DNA from: Agrypnia vestita
Lineage: Eukaryota; Arthropoda; Insecta; Trichoptera; Phryganeidae
Assembly: GCA_016648135.1 (NCBI GenBank)
Contig: JADDOH010010001.1
Coordinates: 59,426 to 123,425 of the forward strand
Direction of reading: 5' to 3'
Length of the DNA: 64,000 nucleotides
The notes below the pieces were generated by a model, which saw only the letters and a program-made list of their open reading frames with translations, was not told where the DNA came from and made no database searches. The translations under genes were made by a program, and so were the position numbers. Within the stretch, counting starts at the first letter, position 1. Every line of letters begins with the position of its first letter. Positions 32,248-42,669 of the stretch are shown piece after piece.

Positions 32248-32492
32248 TTAACCGGTCGGGTGCCGGAGCGCAGATCCGCGCGAAAACTTTTGTACCCTTC
32301 ATGTGCCGGAGCGCAGATCTGAACTCCCTAGACACGTATGCGATTTCGGCCTATTTTACCTGCCTTTATGGGCTTTTGAAGCTTATCATTGGTAGTATCT
32401 CAAGTTTTTTAATGAATGAACGAGTTCTATTTGTCAAGTAACCTCATTTGCCGCGCAAACCGGACAAAAAATCATTCCAAGTGTTAAAAATA
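32248..32492. repeat. Dispersed repeat, inverted partner of 10575-10818
   Basis: TTAACCGGTCGGGTGCCGGA .. ACCGGACAAAAAATCATTCC mirrors the other copy. The GGAGCGCAGATC word is doubled within it. Confidence 0.6.
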
Positions 32493-32545
32493 GTTATCTT
32501 TTAAATTCACTTATTTATAAAAAATAGTTATGTTTTAAATTTATT

Positions 32546-32745
32546 TTCATGTTAAGTAGGTACTTTATTATTATTAATTTTCCCTATATAACTTTTTAAA
32601 TATTTTGATTGTCTATACTTCGATTTTTAAATTTAATTTTTGTTACTATACAATTGTATCCTGACAAAGGGATTTGTCAAAGCCGTAGGCCTTGAAACAT
32701 GTTGATATTTTCAATATAAAAAAGTGGTAAAAACTAAGTTTATTT
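32546..32745 (+). mobile_element. Penelope-like 3' tail
   Basis: It matches the tail after the GIY-YIG frame at 42985-43140 (TTTTCATGTTAAGTAGGTAC, TATACTTCGATTTT). It ends in a hammerhead relic at 32653-32715: helix I GTATC/GATAT, core CTGACAA (one change from CTGACGA), GAAAC and ACATGT. Confidence 0.6.
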
Positions 32746-32804
32746 TATTAATTATATCATTAATATTTATTAAATAGTTTTAAATTTAAGTGGTTATGTT
32801 AAAT

Positions 32805-32880
32805 TTATGCCCCGTTCTGGATCGGGAATGCTAAGCAGGAAAGGTGATGTCTTGCGCACGGGGTGTGATAAACCTACTTT
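32805..32880. other. Unidentified GC-rich hairpin region
   Basis: CCCCGT at 32810-32815 can pair with ACGGGG at 32858-32863 across 42 bases that include GGATCGGGAATGCTAAGCAG. It stands out in AT-rich DNA. Not recognised as a known RNA. Confidence 0.25.
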
Positions 32881-33383
32881 TAGGTAGTCTGCGCTATCAA
32901 TTTTTTACACTTTTGCCTAATGCTTTTATGCTATGGACATCTAACAGAAATCAATAATGGTTTTGTAATGAGAGTTCCGACACCAAACCCTCCATTTACG
33001 ACTGACTGTACATGAAACACAATCTTTTACCAATATCGTTCGTCAAACATTAGCCGCGCGTGTCGTTTTCACGTGTCCGAACGAACCCATGTGGACTTGT
33101 CGTTAGGGGGGTGTATCTAAGTACGGAATAAAAATCATACTTGCGTCATTAAACACTTATTGGAATCCCAAATAATTCGTGCTGGATAATTTTTATAAAA
33201 TAACTTTTGCGTATAAATTATGTGTAAATACAAATTATTGCGTATAAAGAAAAAAATTACGAATGAAAATTACGTATAAAAAACTTGATGACATACGGAA
33301 AAAATTATGTCAACATAACTCTCGCATTTTAATGATTGTTATTTCGAGTTCAGTCACTCAGCGAGGGTAAAGGTTTTAAATAA
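32881..33383. other. Unidentified DNA
   Basis: A CpG-richer patch lies at 33045-33125. No gene. Confidence 0.35.
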
Positions 33384-33424
33384 CGTTCGTTAATGACACG
33401 GACGTGTCGAAACCGGTAGCGTAA
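33384..33424 (+). ncRNA. Hammerhead-like relic, degenerate core
   Basis: Same layout and almost the same sequence as 3214-3253, with helix I ACGT/GCGT (one G-T). The downstream flank (AACTCTTTAATAAT) is shared too. Confidence 0.4.
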
Positions 33425-33769
33425 AATCTTTAATAAGTAACAAACTCTTTAATAATATCTGAGGGTAAAGGTGTCTGTCGGCGTAGGTAATAGTCCATCC
33501 GTATCAGTTGGTTCAATGTTCTCTCCACAACAAAAGGAAAGAAGATTATAAAGAAATATAAATAGTTTTTAGGGGCCATGTTAGGAGACATAATAACCCA
33601 AAATACAAAGCAGAATATGAATAGTTTTTAAATCGCCCGGCTTTTTTTATAACACTATATTCATAACAGAAACGAAACACTTTTCATTCGAGACGTATTA
33701 GTGTATGAAAATATGTTAAGAGTTCAAAATTAACATTTATCCATAGCTCACGTGGAAATAAAAACACTT

Positions 33770-33925
33770 GTTTTTAGTTCTGCACTTTAATTTTTATGAG
33801 AGGCGTTTCGCCTTATGAGGGCATTATCAATCAAATCAATATCAAATTTGAGATTGATAATGCCTTCATAAGGCGAAACGCGTCTCATAAAAATTTTAAT
33901 GTAGAACCAATAAACAAGTGCTTTT
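33770..33925. repeat. Inverted repeat (GGCGTTTCGCC family)
   Basis: Arms TTTTTATGAGAGGCGTTTCG .. GGGCATTATCAATC and GATTGATAATGCC .. CGTCTCATAAAAA surround a 17-base centre. One arm of the same family is at 39640-39725. Confidence 0.65.
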
Positions 33926-34184
33926 ATTTCCATATTTATGATAATGGAGTTCTGTAAGTAAACTTAAAAAGTAAAACTTATGAATAAAAAAAGACAGTAC
34001 GAATTGTTTTACAAATGTAAAATGATCGCATAATTTACAAAAAATTGCGTCAACACCGTTGTTATTTTTGTGTTACAATAATTCATATTCTTAATGTTTT
34101 TATAAACAGTTTCAGACATTTCAAAAATACGTTGTTTCATGTTACCTAAGGTTTTATAAAAGTGGTTCCAGCAACACACAAATA
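33926..34184. other. Region upstream of the CPES gene
   Basis: A possible 3' splice site (TTTTTATAAACAG) ends at 34109. If real, an untranslated first exon lies further upstream. No TATA box or initiator could be chosen. Confidence 0.25.
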
Positions 34185-34396
34185 ATGGTTGTGAAAAAAG
34201 TGCGAGTCGAGTCTTAAAAGTACAATGGATTGTCTGTAAATGAGCCGTTCATTGTGTCGAGCGATAGCGTGTGCAATGGACAAAATGACGTTCCCGTATT
34301 CGGCTTGAGTGTGTACAAAAGTGTGCCGAGATGTCATTGTGCGCCGCGTACTTCGACACCGAGTACCCACGGTGCGTTACGTCGTCGCGAGCGTGA
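34185..34396 (+). promoter_or_regulatory. Four upstream ORFs in the likely CPES leader
   Basis: ATG-started ORFs lie at 34185-34217 (10 codons), 34225-34239 (4 codons), 34240-34308 (22 codons, starting right after the previous stop) and 34331-34396 (21 codons), the last ending 17 bases before the main ATG. If all are in the mature mRNA, scanning ribosomes would meet several starts first, which usually lowers translation. Transcript data are not available here. Confidence 0.4.
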
Positions 34397-34413
34397 AAAG
34401 GTTCGCCCTCAAG

Positions 34414-35691
34414 ATGGTCGGCCCTTCGTCCCACGTGAGCAAGTTCCTGCTGAGCCTGTTCTTCCTGCTGCTCGTGTTCTTCGTGTTCATGGACGTCAGC
34501 ATGTACCTCAGGATACAAAACTACCCCATCAGCAGGGAGACGTCCGCGCCGAATTCGGGAGAAGAGGTCTTGGGCAACGTGCAGGAATTATTCAACAACT
34601 GGTCTTCGAACGCGAACGCCACCAAAAGAGAATATTTAACAGAGTCTTACAAAGCTGTGCAAGAACCCGTCAGCCATTTCAGAGTGTCTTTTTCTTCAAC
34701 GCAGCACAACAGGAGAGTTGAAAGGTCGTCTGTACCTGGCGCGCGAGACTACGAGTCTGTGACGTGGATCTCTTGCAATATAAATCCACTCTGCTATCCC
34801 ACCGTTAAGGCTTTGATGCTCGATCATACAAATCACTACGTTTTCGCCCCTCTGGTGTCCATCTTGGACCTGGTTGCCGGAATATCGGAGCGAATGCCGT
34901 ACATAACTCCCAACATAATATCCTACTCCCACGTCGGGCTCGCCATCATCGCGGGGAAGCTGGTGTCGATAGATTCCTTGGCCTACAGACGGGTAGGAGT
35001 CATACTGTTTCAAGTCCGCACTTTGCTGGACGATCTGGATGGCCATGTGGCGAGAGCGCGGAAACATATTCGCGGAGAAAGGTCCGAAGTGGGAACAGCG
35101 GGATTCTACATAGACGGAGTGTGCGATCTGTTGGGATGCATATTCCTCATGATCGGAATACTGCACTTCCTTAAAAATAATCCTCCCAGACGAGGGTATG
35201 TTAAAGTGCACACGGTGCTTCCAAATTACAACGAAAATATAACGACTAAAGAATCTATAGACTCGAATGGTGAAGTGGGTTTTGTTTACAAGCCAAAAGT
35301 TTCGATGGAAAGGATGATGAAAAAGGTGCTGCTGTATTCTGGCCAGTTGGTGCTGTCTTCGTTGGCCTGGAATCGATACATAGACCTTTATCAAGACTCT
35401 CTGGAGAGGGACGAGGACGATATTAGTGATTCGCAGAAGCAGAGACAGCTGATGGCCTTTAGGTCTGGCCTGTTCTTCGCCGTGGCTTGGATGTGGAAAA
35501 TTGTCAACGTCCACAGCTTCCTGCATTGCATTCTTTTTGCCATTTTCTGCGACAAGCTGTGGGAGTTCCTGAGGTTGATCCAGTACGCGGGCTACGCCTT
35601 GCTGGCGGTGTGCGTCTGCTTTACAGAAATGCACGTCATGAGAGTGCAGCAGTATGTTTATAAAACTTTCAGTAGTCAAGCACCCTCGTAG
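34414..35691 (+). CDS. Cpes: Ceramide phosphoethanolamine synthase
   Basis: It makes ceramide phosphoethanolamine, the main sphingolipid head-group form of many insects, by moving phosphoethanolamine from CDP-ethanolamine to ceramide. In Drosophila the enzyme sits in the Golgi membrane with a lumenal active site. The 425-residue frame has an N-terminal membrane segment (about 11-28), a TPNIIS block at 165-170 and the CDP-alcohol phosphotransferase signature: D209-G210-x2-A213-R214, then G230-x3-D234-x3-D238. The spacing of 15 between AR and G exceeds the classical 8. Further hydrophobic segments lie at about 235-253, 306-319, 352-382 and 388-405. The open frame reaches back to a GTG at 34309 just after a TGA, so the first ATG is 34414 (context CAAGATGG). 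No intron interrupts it, and no poly(A) or target duplication suggests a retrocopy. An AATAAA lies near 36637. Confidence 0.9.
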   Translation: MVGPSSHVSKFLLSLFFLLLVFFVFMDVSMYLRIQNYPISRETSAPNSGEEVLGNVQELFNNWSSNANATKREYLTESYKAVQEPVSHFRVSFSSTQHNRRVERSSVPGARDYESVTWISCNINPLCYPTVKALMLDHTNHYVFAPLVSILDLVAGISERMPYITPNIISYSHVGLAIIAGKLVSIDSLAYRRVGVILFQVRTLLDDLDGHVARARKHIRGERSEVGTAGFYIDGVCDLLGCIFLMIGILHFLKNNPPRRGYVKVHTVLPNYNENITTKESIDSNGEVGFVYKPKVSMERMMKKVLLYSGQLVLSSLAWNRYIDLYQDSLERDEDDISDSQKQRQLMAFRSGLFFAVAWMWKIVNVHSFLHCILFAIFCDKLWEFLRLIQYAGYALLAVCVCFTEMHVMRVQQYVYKTFSSQAPS

Positions 35692-35980
35692 GCTAAGTTA
35701 TTTTAACTCTCTGAAAAAGGCCAACTTATGGCTGGATTTATTTTTATTTAAGAATTTCATGTATTTTTTCTATTTATTATACATTATTGTTACATTGTTT
35801 ATGTTTCCTGTCAGTCCTCCAATTCTGCCATTAGTGTTGGGCGAAACCGTCACTCGATCAAACACAAATCTCTCAGTTAAAATAATGTCTTATCTTCTCC
35901 ATTCGTTCATTCTCCTCAATCACTCAATCTTTCAGACAGTTCTTAGAATATTTGAGTAGAGACAATTATTTTTCTTTCTA
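35692..35980. other. Likely 3' UTR of the CPES gene
   Basis: Directly follows the TAG. No early AATAAA was seen, so the transcript may run on through the minisatellite. The plus frame 35654-35959 is an overlap by-product. Confidence 0.4.
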
Positions 35981-36236
35981 GATGACTTACATATTTAAAA
36001 TGATTAACATTTCCAGTCTCAGTAGTATTATAACTTACATCTTTGTGATTACAATTATTGACATTTCCAGTGAAGTTATAGCTGACATTCTTAAGATTAC
36101 AATTACTAACATTTCTAGTCTCAGTCATGCTATAACTGACATCCTTACGATTACAATTCTTAACTTTTCCAGTCATATCTTACCTTACATTTTTAAAATT
36201 GCAATTATTAACTTTTCCAGTGATTCTATCTAGTTT
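35981..36236. repeat. Minisatellite with alternating 54- and 48-base spacing
   Basis: The TTTCCAG/TTTCTAG word ends at 36016, 36070, 36118, 36172 and 36220 (steps 54, 48, 54, 48), giving a 102-base higher-order unit. All steps are multiples of three, so one frame stays open on each strand (plus 35982-36233; minus 35943-36176, a hydrophilic NCNxKDVSY repeat). Coding is not otherwise supported. Confidence 0.7.
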
Positions 36237-37384
36237 TATTATTATCTCGTATTAAACAGTGATTATCTGCGATATACTATGTCTTGCCACAATAGATGAT
36301 TAATTAGTACTGTATTATGATATTATGTATGATCTTGTGAATCTGAGAGCATTTTGGAAATACTATTTTGAATTAGTTTATACTAAGAAGTTTCAATAAC
36401 AGCTTTTTGTTGACATAAAATTTTGCGTTTTGACCCCTTCTAAGTTAAGTTTCGTAACTGACAAATGGATCGTTTTTAAATTTTCTTATAATTCTCATGT
36501 ATTTGACTTTTAAGTGACAGTTAATTTTTATTAGTTTATCATCTCTCTTCAGGCCTTTTTTAGAAATTATTTTATAATTCGACAATTACCCACTGTGTTT
36601 GTTTATACTTTTTACCAAAAAATTGAACTTAATGATTAATAAATTATTTGCAAAATATTAACATAAATTACTGACAAGAATGTTCGTCATATTTTAGTTA
36701 TCATAAGTCTATAATTTTATTCATTGATTGTGAAAAATGGAAATTTTGGATGAAGAAATATTGTTATATATCAATTTTTGTTAACGTATTGTGTTTTATC
36801 GAAATACTCGTAATAATAGCCCTTTAACATTTTGAGGCTAAGTTTCACTCCACACATTTAAAAAAATATATATGTATTGTACTCAACAGAACACAATAGA
36901 ATACAATACGTATTAAAAATACTGCCACTTAAAATTTGTATTAAATGTATGCGAAATAGTAAAACAATCAAACATGACATATTTGGTAGTCACGAGACCT
37001 TTATGTACGAGAGTCGATATGTAACTATAATTTTTGTATCGAAAATCGGCGATAAACGTAAAAAAATAATAAATTTGCTTGTTGGTTTTAATTATTAATA
37101 TTTACTATGACAACTGTTTGTTGATTGAGATAAGTCTCTTTTTTAAGCAATGAGATGTTTATTGGTTTTAGCGATCTATTTTAGCTTTCCTCAATCTTCG
37201 GACGCCTCTGCTCCATAAGTTGTTTCGCTGCAGTTATTCCAAATTAAGAGTTTCCAAAGAAAAGTGTCTTTAGTCTTTAGCAAACGCACATTGTGAAGAT
37301 AAAATCGTTGAAAGGAACAAATATCGAACAAGCACCTATTCCGCTCTCCGATTTGTATATTATTGTACCTTCTCGTATGGTTTA
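36237..37384. other. AT-rich downstream DNA, nothing recognised
   Basis: An AATAAA near 36637 could be the CPES poly(A) signal. Short frames (36877-37098 and others) have no motif. Confidence 0.35.
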
Positions 37385-38129
37385 AGGTACCGATACACAC
37401 GCTTATTTTTGAGCATGCTCACTAGCATGTTCAAGACTAGCATGCTCTAACAACTGTACTTATTATTAGCATACTTATTTTAATGCTCAAAGCTAACAAT
37501 CAAACACACATGCCTATTACTGGCAATGCTCTTGTCATAGAATAGAGACGCTCTTGTTCAAAATGGAAACTTTGCAAACTGAAACAGGAAATTGTGAACC
37601 AATAAATCAAAACAGTTCTCGAGTTTCCGTCCGCACATTTTTGATTTTTGTTTTTATAATTTTTGTTGTAAGATTCGAATCATTCATTCATGTCATTTAA
37701 TAAATTTTCATAAACATTATTTTTCGCTATATTATTTTTACATAGCGGTGACCGAGTATTCCACAGACATTCGTGATTCCTATAAACGAAAAGTAATGTT
37801 TTGTCATCTCCCCAACGCGCCATATTTGTTTCATCTGTCGCGTACTGAGAAGATCGCATTGCTAATCGATACTAGCCGCGAATGAAATTAGCATGCTCAT
37901 AAGCAAGCCTGTTCACACATGCTCGAAAGATGCCCCTTCCACCCGCAAATCAAATGAGCATGCTCATAAATCAATCGGCGGTTGATTTTTGCTTTTTGCT
38001 GACGTGCTAGTAATGAGCATGCTCTTTACTAACAATGTGTGTACACACATGCTACTAAGTAGCAATGGCTCATGTAGCTCAATACTGCGCATACTCACGT
38101 GCCACTTATCAGCATGTGTATCAGTACCT
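37385..38129 (-). mobile_element. PIF/Harbinger element, 745 bp, both ends present
   Basis: The ends AGGTACCGATACACAC and its mirror GTGTATCAGTACCT are flanked by TTA on both sides. GAGCATGCTC-type palindromes recur near both ends, as expected for transposase-binding repeats. The minus strand carries a broken MADF-like frame. No nuclease frame, so non-autonomous. Confidence 0.75.
37607..37859 (-). pseudogene. MADF-like protein remnant (Harbinger)
   Basis: From the ATG at 37859 it reads MRSSQYATDETNMARWGDD, KTLLFVYRNHECLWNTRSPL and on, parallel to the frame at 24029. It lacks two residues in the VTYYRN region and is shifted by a 4-base insertion after the LLNDMN stretch. Confidence 0.55.
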
Positions 38130-39094
38130 TTAAGGGCTTGGAGTAGAAGTGTTATTCACCGCCCTGGTCGAAGTAGAGACCGGAATTTATGGCGTACGGT
38201 ATGAACTCTGCATAAGGGAGCCGATATTCAATCAGTCATTAATAAAAGGGCATTGATGCAACATTTAAGATATTTTAGTAAAACCTTCATGTATATATTT
38301 TAATTTTTTTAATGAGATGCAAGACCTGACATAAATTAGAATGTGTATCTTAAGTTGACGAAAAATATTATTTATAAATTAAAATATTAAGTTTAAGAAA
38401 AATAGCTGAGCTTTTATGCACTATTAAGACGGAATTAAGTCATATTATTAATTTTAAGTTGCTTACACAAATAATTGTATCTTTTATTATATAAAATCAA
38501 TTGGTTTTAAATTTATTATGACTCGCAATATTGTCGTTATTTATGGGTAAAAATCTTCACCTTTAGTTTATTGCTGACATTTTTGTACATAATCTTTCCT
38601 TTATGTCTTTAGTTTTCTTTTTATACCTATATATTTATTTAAACTGGTCTGATTAGGAAACCTTTACTATTCTTATGACTATCTGCATTGCCCTTACCGC
38701 ATTTGTGGTTAATGACTGCGTAGTTTCCTGTAAAATTCTCAACAATATCTGATTGGCTATACAATGTTTGCAATATTCAAGATTTATTGTTAAAAATGTG
38801 CCCAAAATAACTATTTTGGAAATGGCACTATTTAAGAAAAGTTTTTCTTGTGGTCTCGAAAATATATATTTTTGTGTAAATATGTGAAATGTAGTGTTTT
38901 TTAAAAAATATATTGTTAGCGATTTGATAAATTGTACAAATTTCGCTTTAACGCAAGCATTTGTTGGTTTTTACTAATTTTAAATCCAGACTTGACTTTT
39001 ATAAGTACCAAATAAGCCACTTATAAATAATTGAAAATGTTTGCTTTATGGAAATCCATTTTAACAATTATGAATTAAAAACAATTTTTGTTTT
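38130..39094. other. AT-rich DNA, nothing recognised
   Basis: No frame, repeat or RNA was recognised. Confidence 0.4.
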
Positions 39095-39605
39095 TTTTCA
39101 CTAGTTTATTTTAGAGTATCACACAACATGCTTCAGAAATCTTCGTTTTCTTCTTCATGTGAGTGTTGTGATTTCAACTGAATTGTGTGGGAGTGAATGA
39201 ATGTCTGGCATTTGGGTTGCAGGTTCAATGAAAGGTATCAAGAAGATGGGAGAGAGGTCACTTTGCTTGATTATTGATTATGTTATTTTGTGTATTTAGG
39301 TTTTTATGAATTTCGAGTGTTTCTAAATTATTTTGTTTCAGTCCGTATATCCGTTTATATAGGATGTGTATATTTGTATCTCTTAATGTGTAATTGTTTT
39401 CTATAATATGGTTTGCATACTCTGAAAAGTTATTATTATTGAGGCGCCTTTTATGTTTATATTGATCTTCCCGTTAGACCTATACATATGCATAACATTT
39501 TAGTTTATTTAGAGTTTAGTATTCTACACATTTCAGAATACACTCACTAGGAAAACGAAACGTTGGTTTCCGAAACATGTTGTGTGATACTCCAAAATTA
39601 AGTTT
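39095..39605 (-). mobile_element. Penelope-like fragment between inverted ends
   Basis: The ends TTTAGAGTATCACACAACAT and ATGTTGTGTGATACTCCAAA pair, each with a decayed hammerhead (GAAACATGTT / GAAGCATGTT cores). The minus strand between them codes pieces such as NNNNFSEYANHIIENN and TNIHIL, which match the C-terminal part of the GIY-YIG domain of Penelope-like elements. Many stops. Confidence 0.5.
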
Positions 39606-39639
39606 TGGAAAAAAACAAAAAAATTCACACACACGAAAA

Positions 39640-39725
39640 TGCAAAAATACTTGTTTTTTAGTTCTACTTATTCAATTTTTTTGAGACGCGTCTCGCCTTA
39701 TGAGGGTATTATCACTCTCAAGAAT
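39640..39725. repeat. Single arm of the 33770 inverted-repeat family
   Basis: TTGTTTTTTAGTTCTACTTA .. GAGACGCGTCTCGCCTTATG matches 33775-33835. Confidence 0.55.
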
Positions 39726-40466
39726 GTTTTTATTTTCATATTTGTGATTAAGGAGTTCTGTAAGCTTACCCCCGAAATAATAAATTTTATAAAAATAGTG
39801 TTCTGTTTAGTGTTGTATATAATTCTGTGTCTGAAAGCCGTATTTCTGTGATTGGCCTATTATTTAGTGAAGTTTTTTTTTACATTAACTGTATATTTTA
39901 ATTTTTTAAGTTTTATAATTGATTATATGTTTATATAGTGTTTTATTTTACAGATTTGTGTTATGCTATTCGTTGATGGTATTTAAAAAAATCGTAATGT
40001 TATTTTGATATTCTTTTAAAGTTTCCTGTAGTACCTAATGTAATATTGATATATGTATATTTTTTGTTACATTTCTTGTTCCATAATGAATAAATTTGTG
40101 TTAACAAACCTAGCCTACGCCAAAATGCCTAGAATTGATGTAAAATTCAAAAATTAAATACTATATTTTTAAGGCGATATTCTGTTCGTTGAATCGTTCA
40201 TATATTTTTTCAAAATACTCTCCTGAAATGTTACTCTTTTATATTATCATGTTTTGGATTTCAGTCACAGAATTTATTGAAGTGCATACTTTGCGTAGTT
40301 GATATAAAATATATTTTGAATAACAAAGTTTTATATAACAGTATTTTTACTGAGTCTCTTCAATATTCGATTCTCTAAATTGTATACATAATTTTTATTG
40401 TTGTTTTGAATCTCAAAGGAATTTAAATGAAATGAAAAAAGTTTTTACATTATATTCCCGATATTT
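39726..40466. other. AT-rich DNA, nothing recognised
   Basis: No gene seen. Confidence 0.4.
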
Positions 40467-40745
40467 TTACTCCCTTTCTTTTAACTTGTGGCGTCTGCGG
40501 TTTGTTGTCTGTTAGAAAAAAATTGGATCGATTTTTAACCCTTTTTCCGTGGTCCAATCGAGCTGAAACTTTGCAATCAGACTCGCAGACAGTATAATTT
40601 TGTATTTTTCGAAATTTCAATAGTTTTTTCAAATTAGAATCAATACAAATAAATAATGACCCCGACGCGTGCAGTAGACACGTAACCTGATTAAATGAGA
40701 AAGGAAGTATAATAAAAACTTTATTTTATGGGTTAGTTTTTTTGT
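40467..40745. repeat. ACTCCCTTT dispersed repeat, copy 4
   Basis: Good ends TACTCCCTTTCTTTTAA and GAGAAAGGAAGTATAATAA, with the usual interior words but a deletion near 40590. Confidence 0.65.
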
Positions 40746-40775
40746 TATATTATTACATAAGAATACATTTCGATG

Positions 40776-41038
40776 GTCCCTACGTATACTGCCGAGTCTA
40801 CAAATTTTTTATTTAGTTATATATCTTAAATTATCCAGTTTACTCAAATTTTCGGATATTAAAAAGAAATTAATTATACTTTATATTTGTTTTTTTTTAA
40901 ACGTAAGTTCAATTTTTTTTTAATTTTTCCGAAAATATAGAGTAAATTGCATAGTTTAAGAATTGGATAATTTAATATATAATTTAATTTTTTTTTGCAG
41001 ATTAGATTTTTTGCAGATTAGACAGTACACGTAGGGAC
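40776..41038. mobile_element. Foldback element with GTCCCTACGTRTACTG ends
   Basis: The ends GTCCCTACGTATACTG and CAGTACACGTAGGGAC pair. Inner parts (CTTAAATTATCCAGTTTACTC.. and ..GAGTAAATTGCATAG) also pair. No coding. Confidence 0.65.
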
Positions 41039-41614
41039 TGTCGATATGATTTTTATTCGATTAAATATAACACAATCGTTTTGTATATAACGTCGAATTT
41101 GTTTGATGGTTTTATACCAAGTGATTGGATTTTATTGAATTATAAAGTGATTGTTTCCTACAAAAATATTTCTATAATTCTTCACTAAAAATTTGAGCTT
41201 CTACTTTTTGTACAAGAGTGCCGAATCTCTGTTAAATTTATAATTAAGTATTAAAACTTCGTGTATTTTCCATTACTTTAGAGGTATTAAAACTATTTAA
41301 TTAATTAAGTATTTATTAAACACACCGAACTTGCGTTTTTACATGTAGATATTGCGTTATTTTTCTACTACTTGTGTTATTACGATCAATTGTATATATT
41401 TTATTTGATAAATTATACCATATATTATACGATATTTGTATTATTGGACTGTTTATTATTGATTTAATATTTTATTTAAATGTGTCTAAAAATTCAGAGT
41501 GAAATTTATGCTAAAATGACTTACTTCCCTTCCTTCCTTTCACATTATTTTAATACAATGTTTAGTAGTTTCAACGTACCTGGTACATTTAGCAAACTGT
41601 TTTTTAGGATTCCA
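41039..41614. other. AT-rich DNA, nothing recognised
   Basis: No gene seen. Confidence 0.4.
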
Positions 41615-42414
41615 GATACAGTTAGCAGGATGTATGATGTATGCAAGGAAAGTGACCTTATTATGAATGTAAAGAAGTCAAAAGTAATGGTATTCGAGAA
41701 GGAGGAAAGTAAGACAACGTGTGAAATACTAGTAGGCAAGAATGTTTGGAATAAGTAGATGAGTTTGTGTACTTGGGAAGTATGTTCGATAGAAGAGGGA
41801 ATGTTGAGAAAGATATAGAGAGGAGAGTGACTGCCGGGAATAGGGTGAAGGGTGAAGACGGTGCTTTGAATGCAATAATTTCTAATAGAAAAACTGGCGG
41901 TACATAATGGAGTTCTGGTACCGACACTAATGTATGGAAGTGAAGCCTGGAGCTGGCAGAAGAGGAACGAAAGTAGATTGAATGCAGTGGAGATGAGGTC
42001 CCTTAGACGTATGTGTGGTAAATCCATGTATGATAAAGTAAAGTATGAAGATATTAGGAATGAATGTAAAGCTGATCGTAGCATAATACAGAGAATAAAA
42101 ATAGGATCACTTAGGTGGTTTGGGCACGTTGAGCGAATGAATGAGGAAAGAATGGTAAGAAAGATATATGATGCAAGTGTTGACGGCGCCAGAAAGAGAG
42201 GGCGGCCACGGAAGACGTGGCATGACCAAATTAACCAGATACTGGAAGATGGTCCTGTTAGAAGCCTGAACAACCGTCGAGCTTGCATGCGGAGATGTAT
42301 GAATGTAGACGAAGCGAAAGTTGTATGTCAGGACAGAAGAGTATGGCGCTCTATCCTCTCTGCCTACCCCCACGGGGAAACGGCGTGATGGTAAGTAAGT
42401 AAGTGAGTAAGCAG
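41615..42414 (+). pseudogene. RTE-like LINE, 3' half, with frameshifts
   Basis: It begins in the reverse-transcriptase thumb region (SRMYDVCKESDLIMNVKKSK, then KVMVFEKEE) and continues DEFVYLGSMFDRRGNVEKDI in another frame. The frame 41930-42388 has MYGSEAWSWQKRNESRL, RRMCGKSMYDKV, RWFGHVERMNEERMV, RKRGRPRKTWHDQ and the end SAYPHGETA. The 3' tail is TAAGTAAGTAAG. It is the best RTE copy here, with frame breaks at about 41757-41925. Antisense frames on the minus strand are shadows. Confidence 0.8.
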
Positions 42415-42669
42415 ATACAAAATAGCATAACCGTGATGACATCAATCCTCAATCCTCCAAGATGTGTCTGCAAAGTCATCCAACTTTCGAAAATAATATA
42501 ATTTGATCTTTCTTACCATCCTTTTACTGGCGGATGCTTTTATTTTTGTCAGGCACTTGTTACAGGCGCAAAAGATATTAGGCAACGAACTTTTTTTCAC
42601 TTCTTCTTCAAACACCGAATAAAAAATACATATTACATAATAAAGATAAGGATAATTTAAAATAAAAAA

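Noticed and set aside
33780..33910. Hammerhead in the GGCGTTTCGCC inverted repeat
   Set aside because: GAAAC is present but the core reads CTCATAA and there is no helix II, so the motif is not met.
34309..34413. N-terminal 35-residue extension of the CPES frame
   Set aside because: It opens with GTG directly after a TGA. Eukaryotic initiation at GTG is not expected and the ATG at 34414 has a good context.
34696..35679. 327-codon minus-strand frame
   Set aside because: Antisense shadow of the CPES coding sequence, with no domain of its own.
35986..36233. Repeat-protein gene
   Set aside because: The open frame follows from a unit length divisible by three; both strands are open and no splice or start context supports coding. 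Kept only as a finding.
41545..42445. 247- and 112-codon minus-strand frames
   Set aside because: Antisense of the RTE-like reverse-transcriptase tail.
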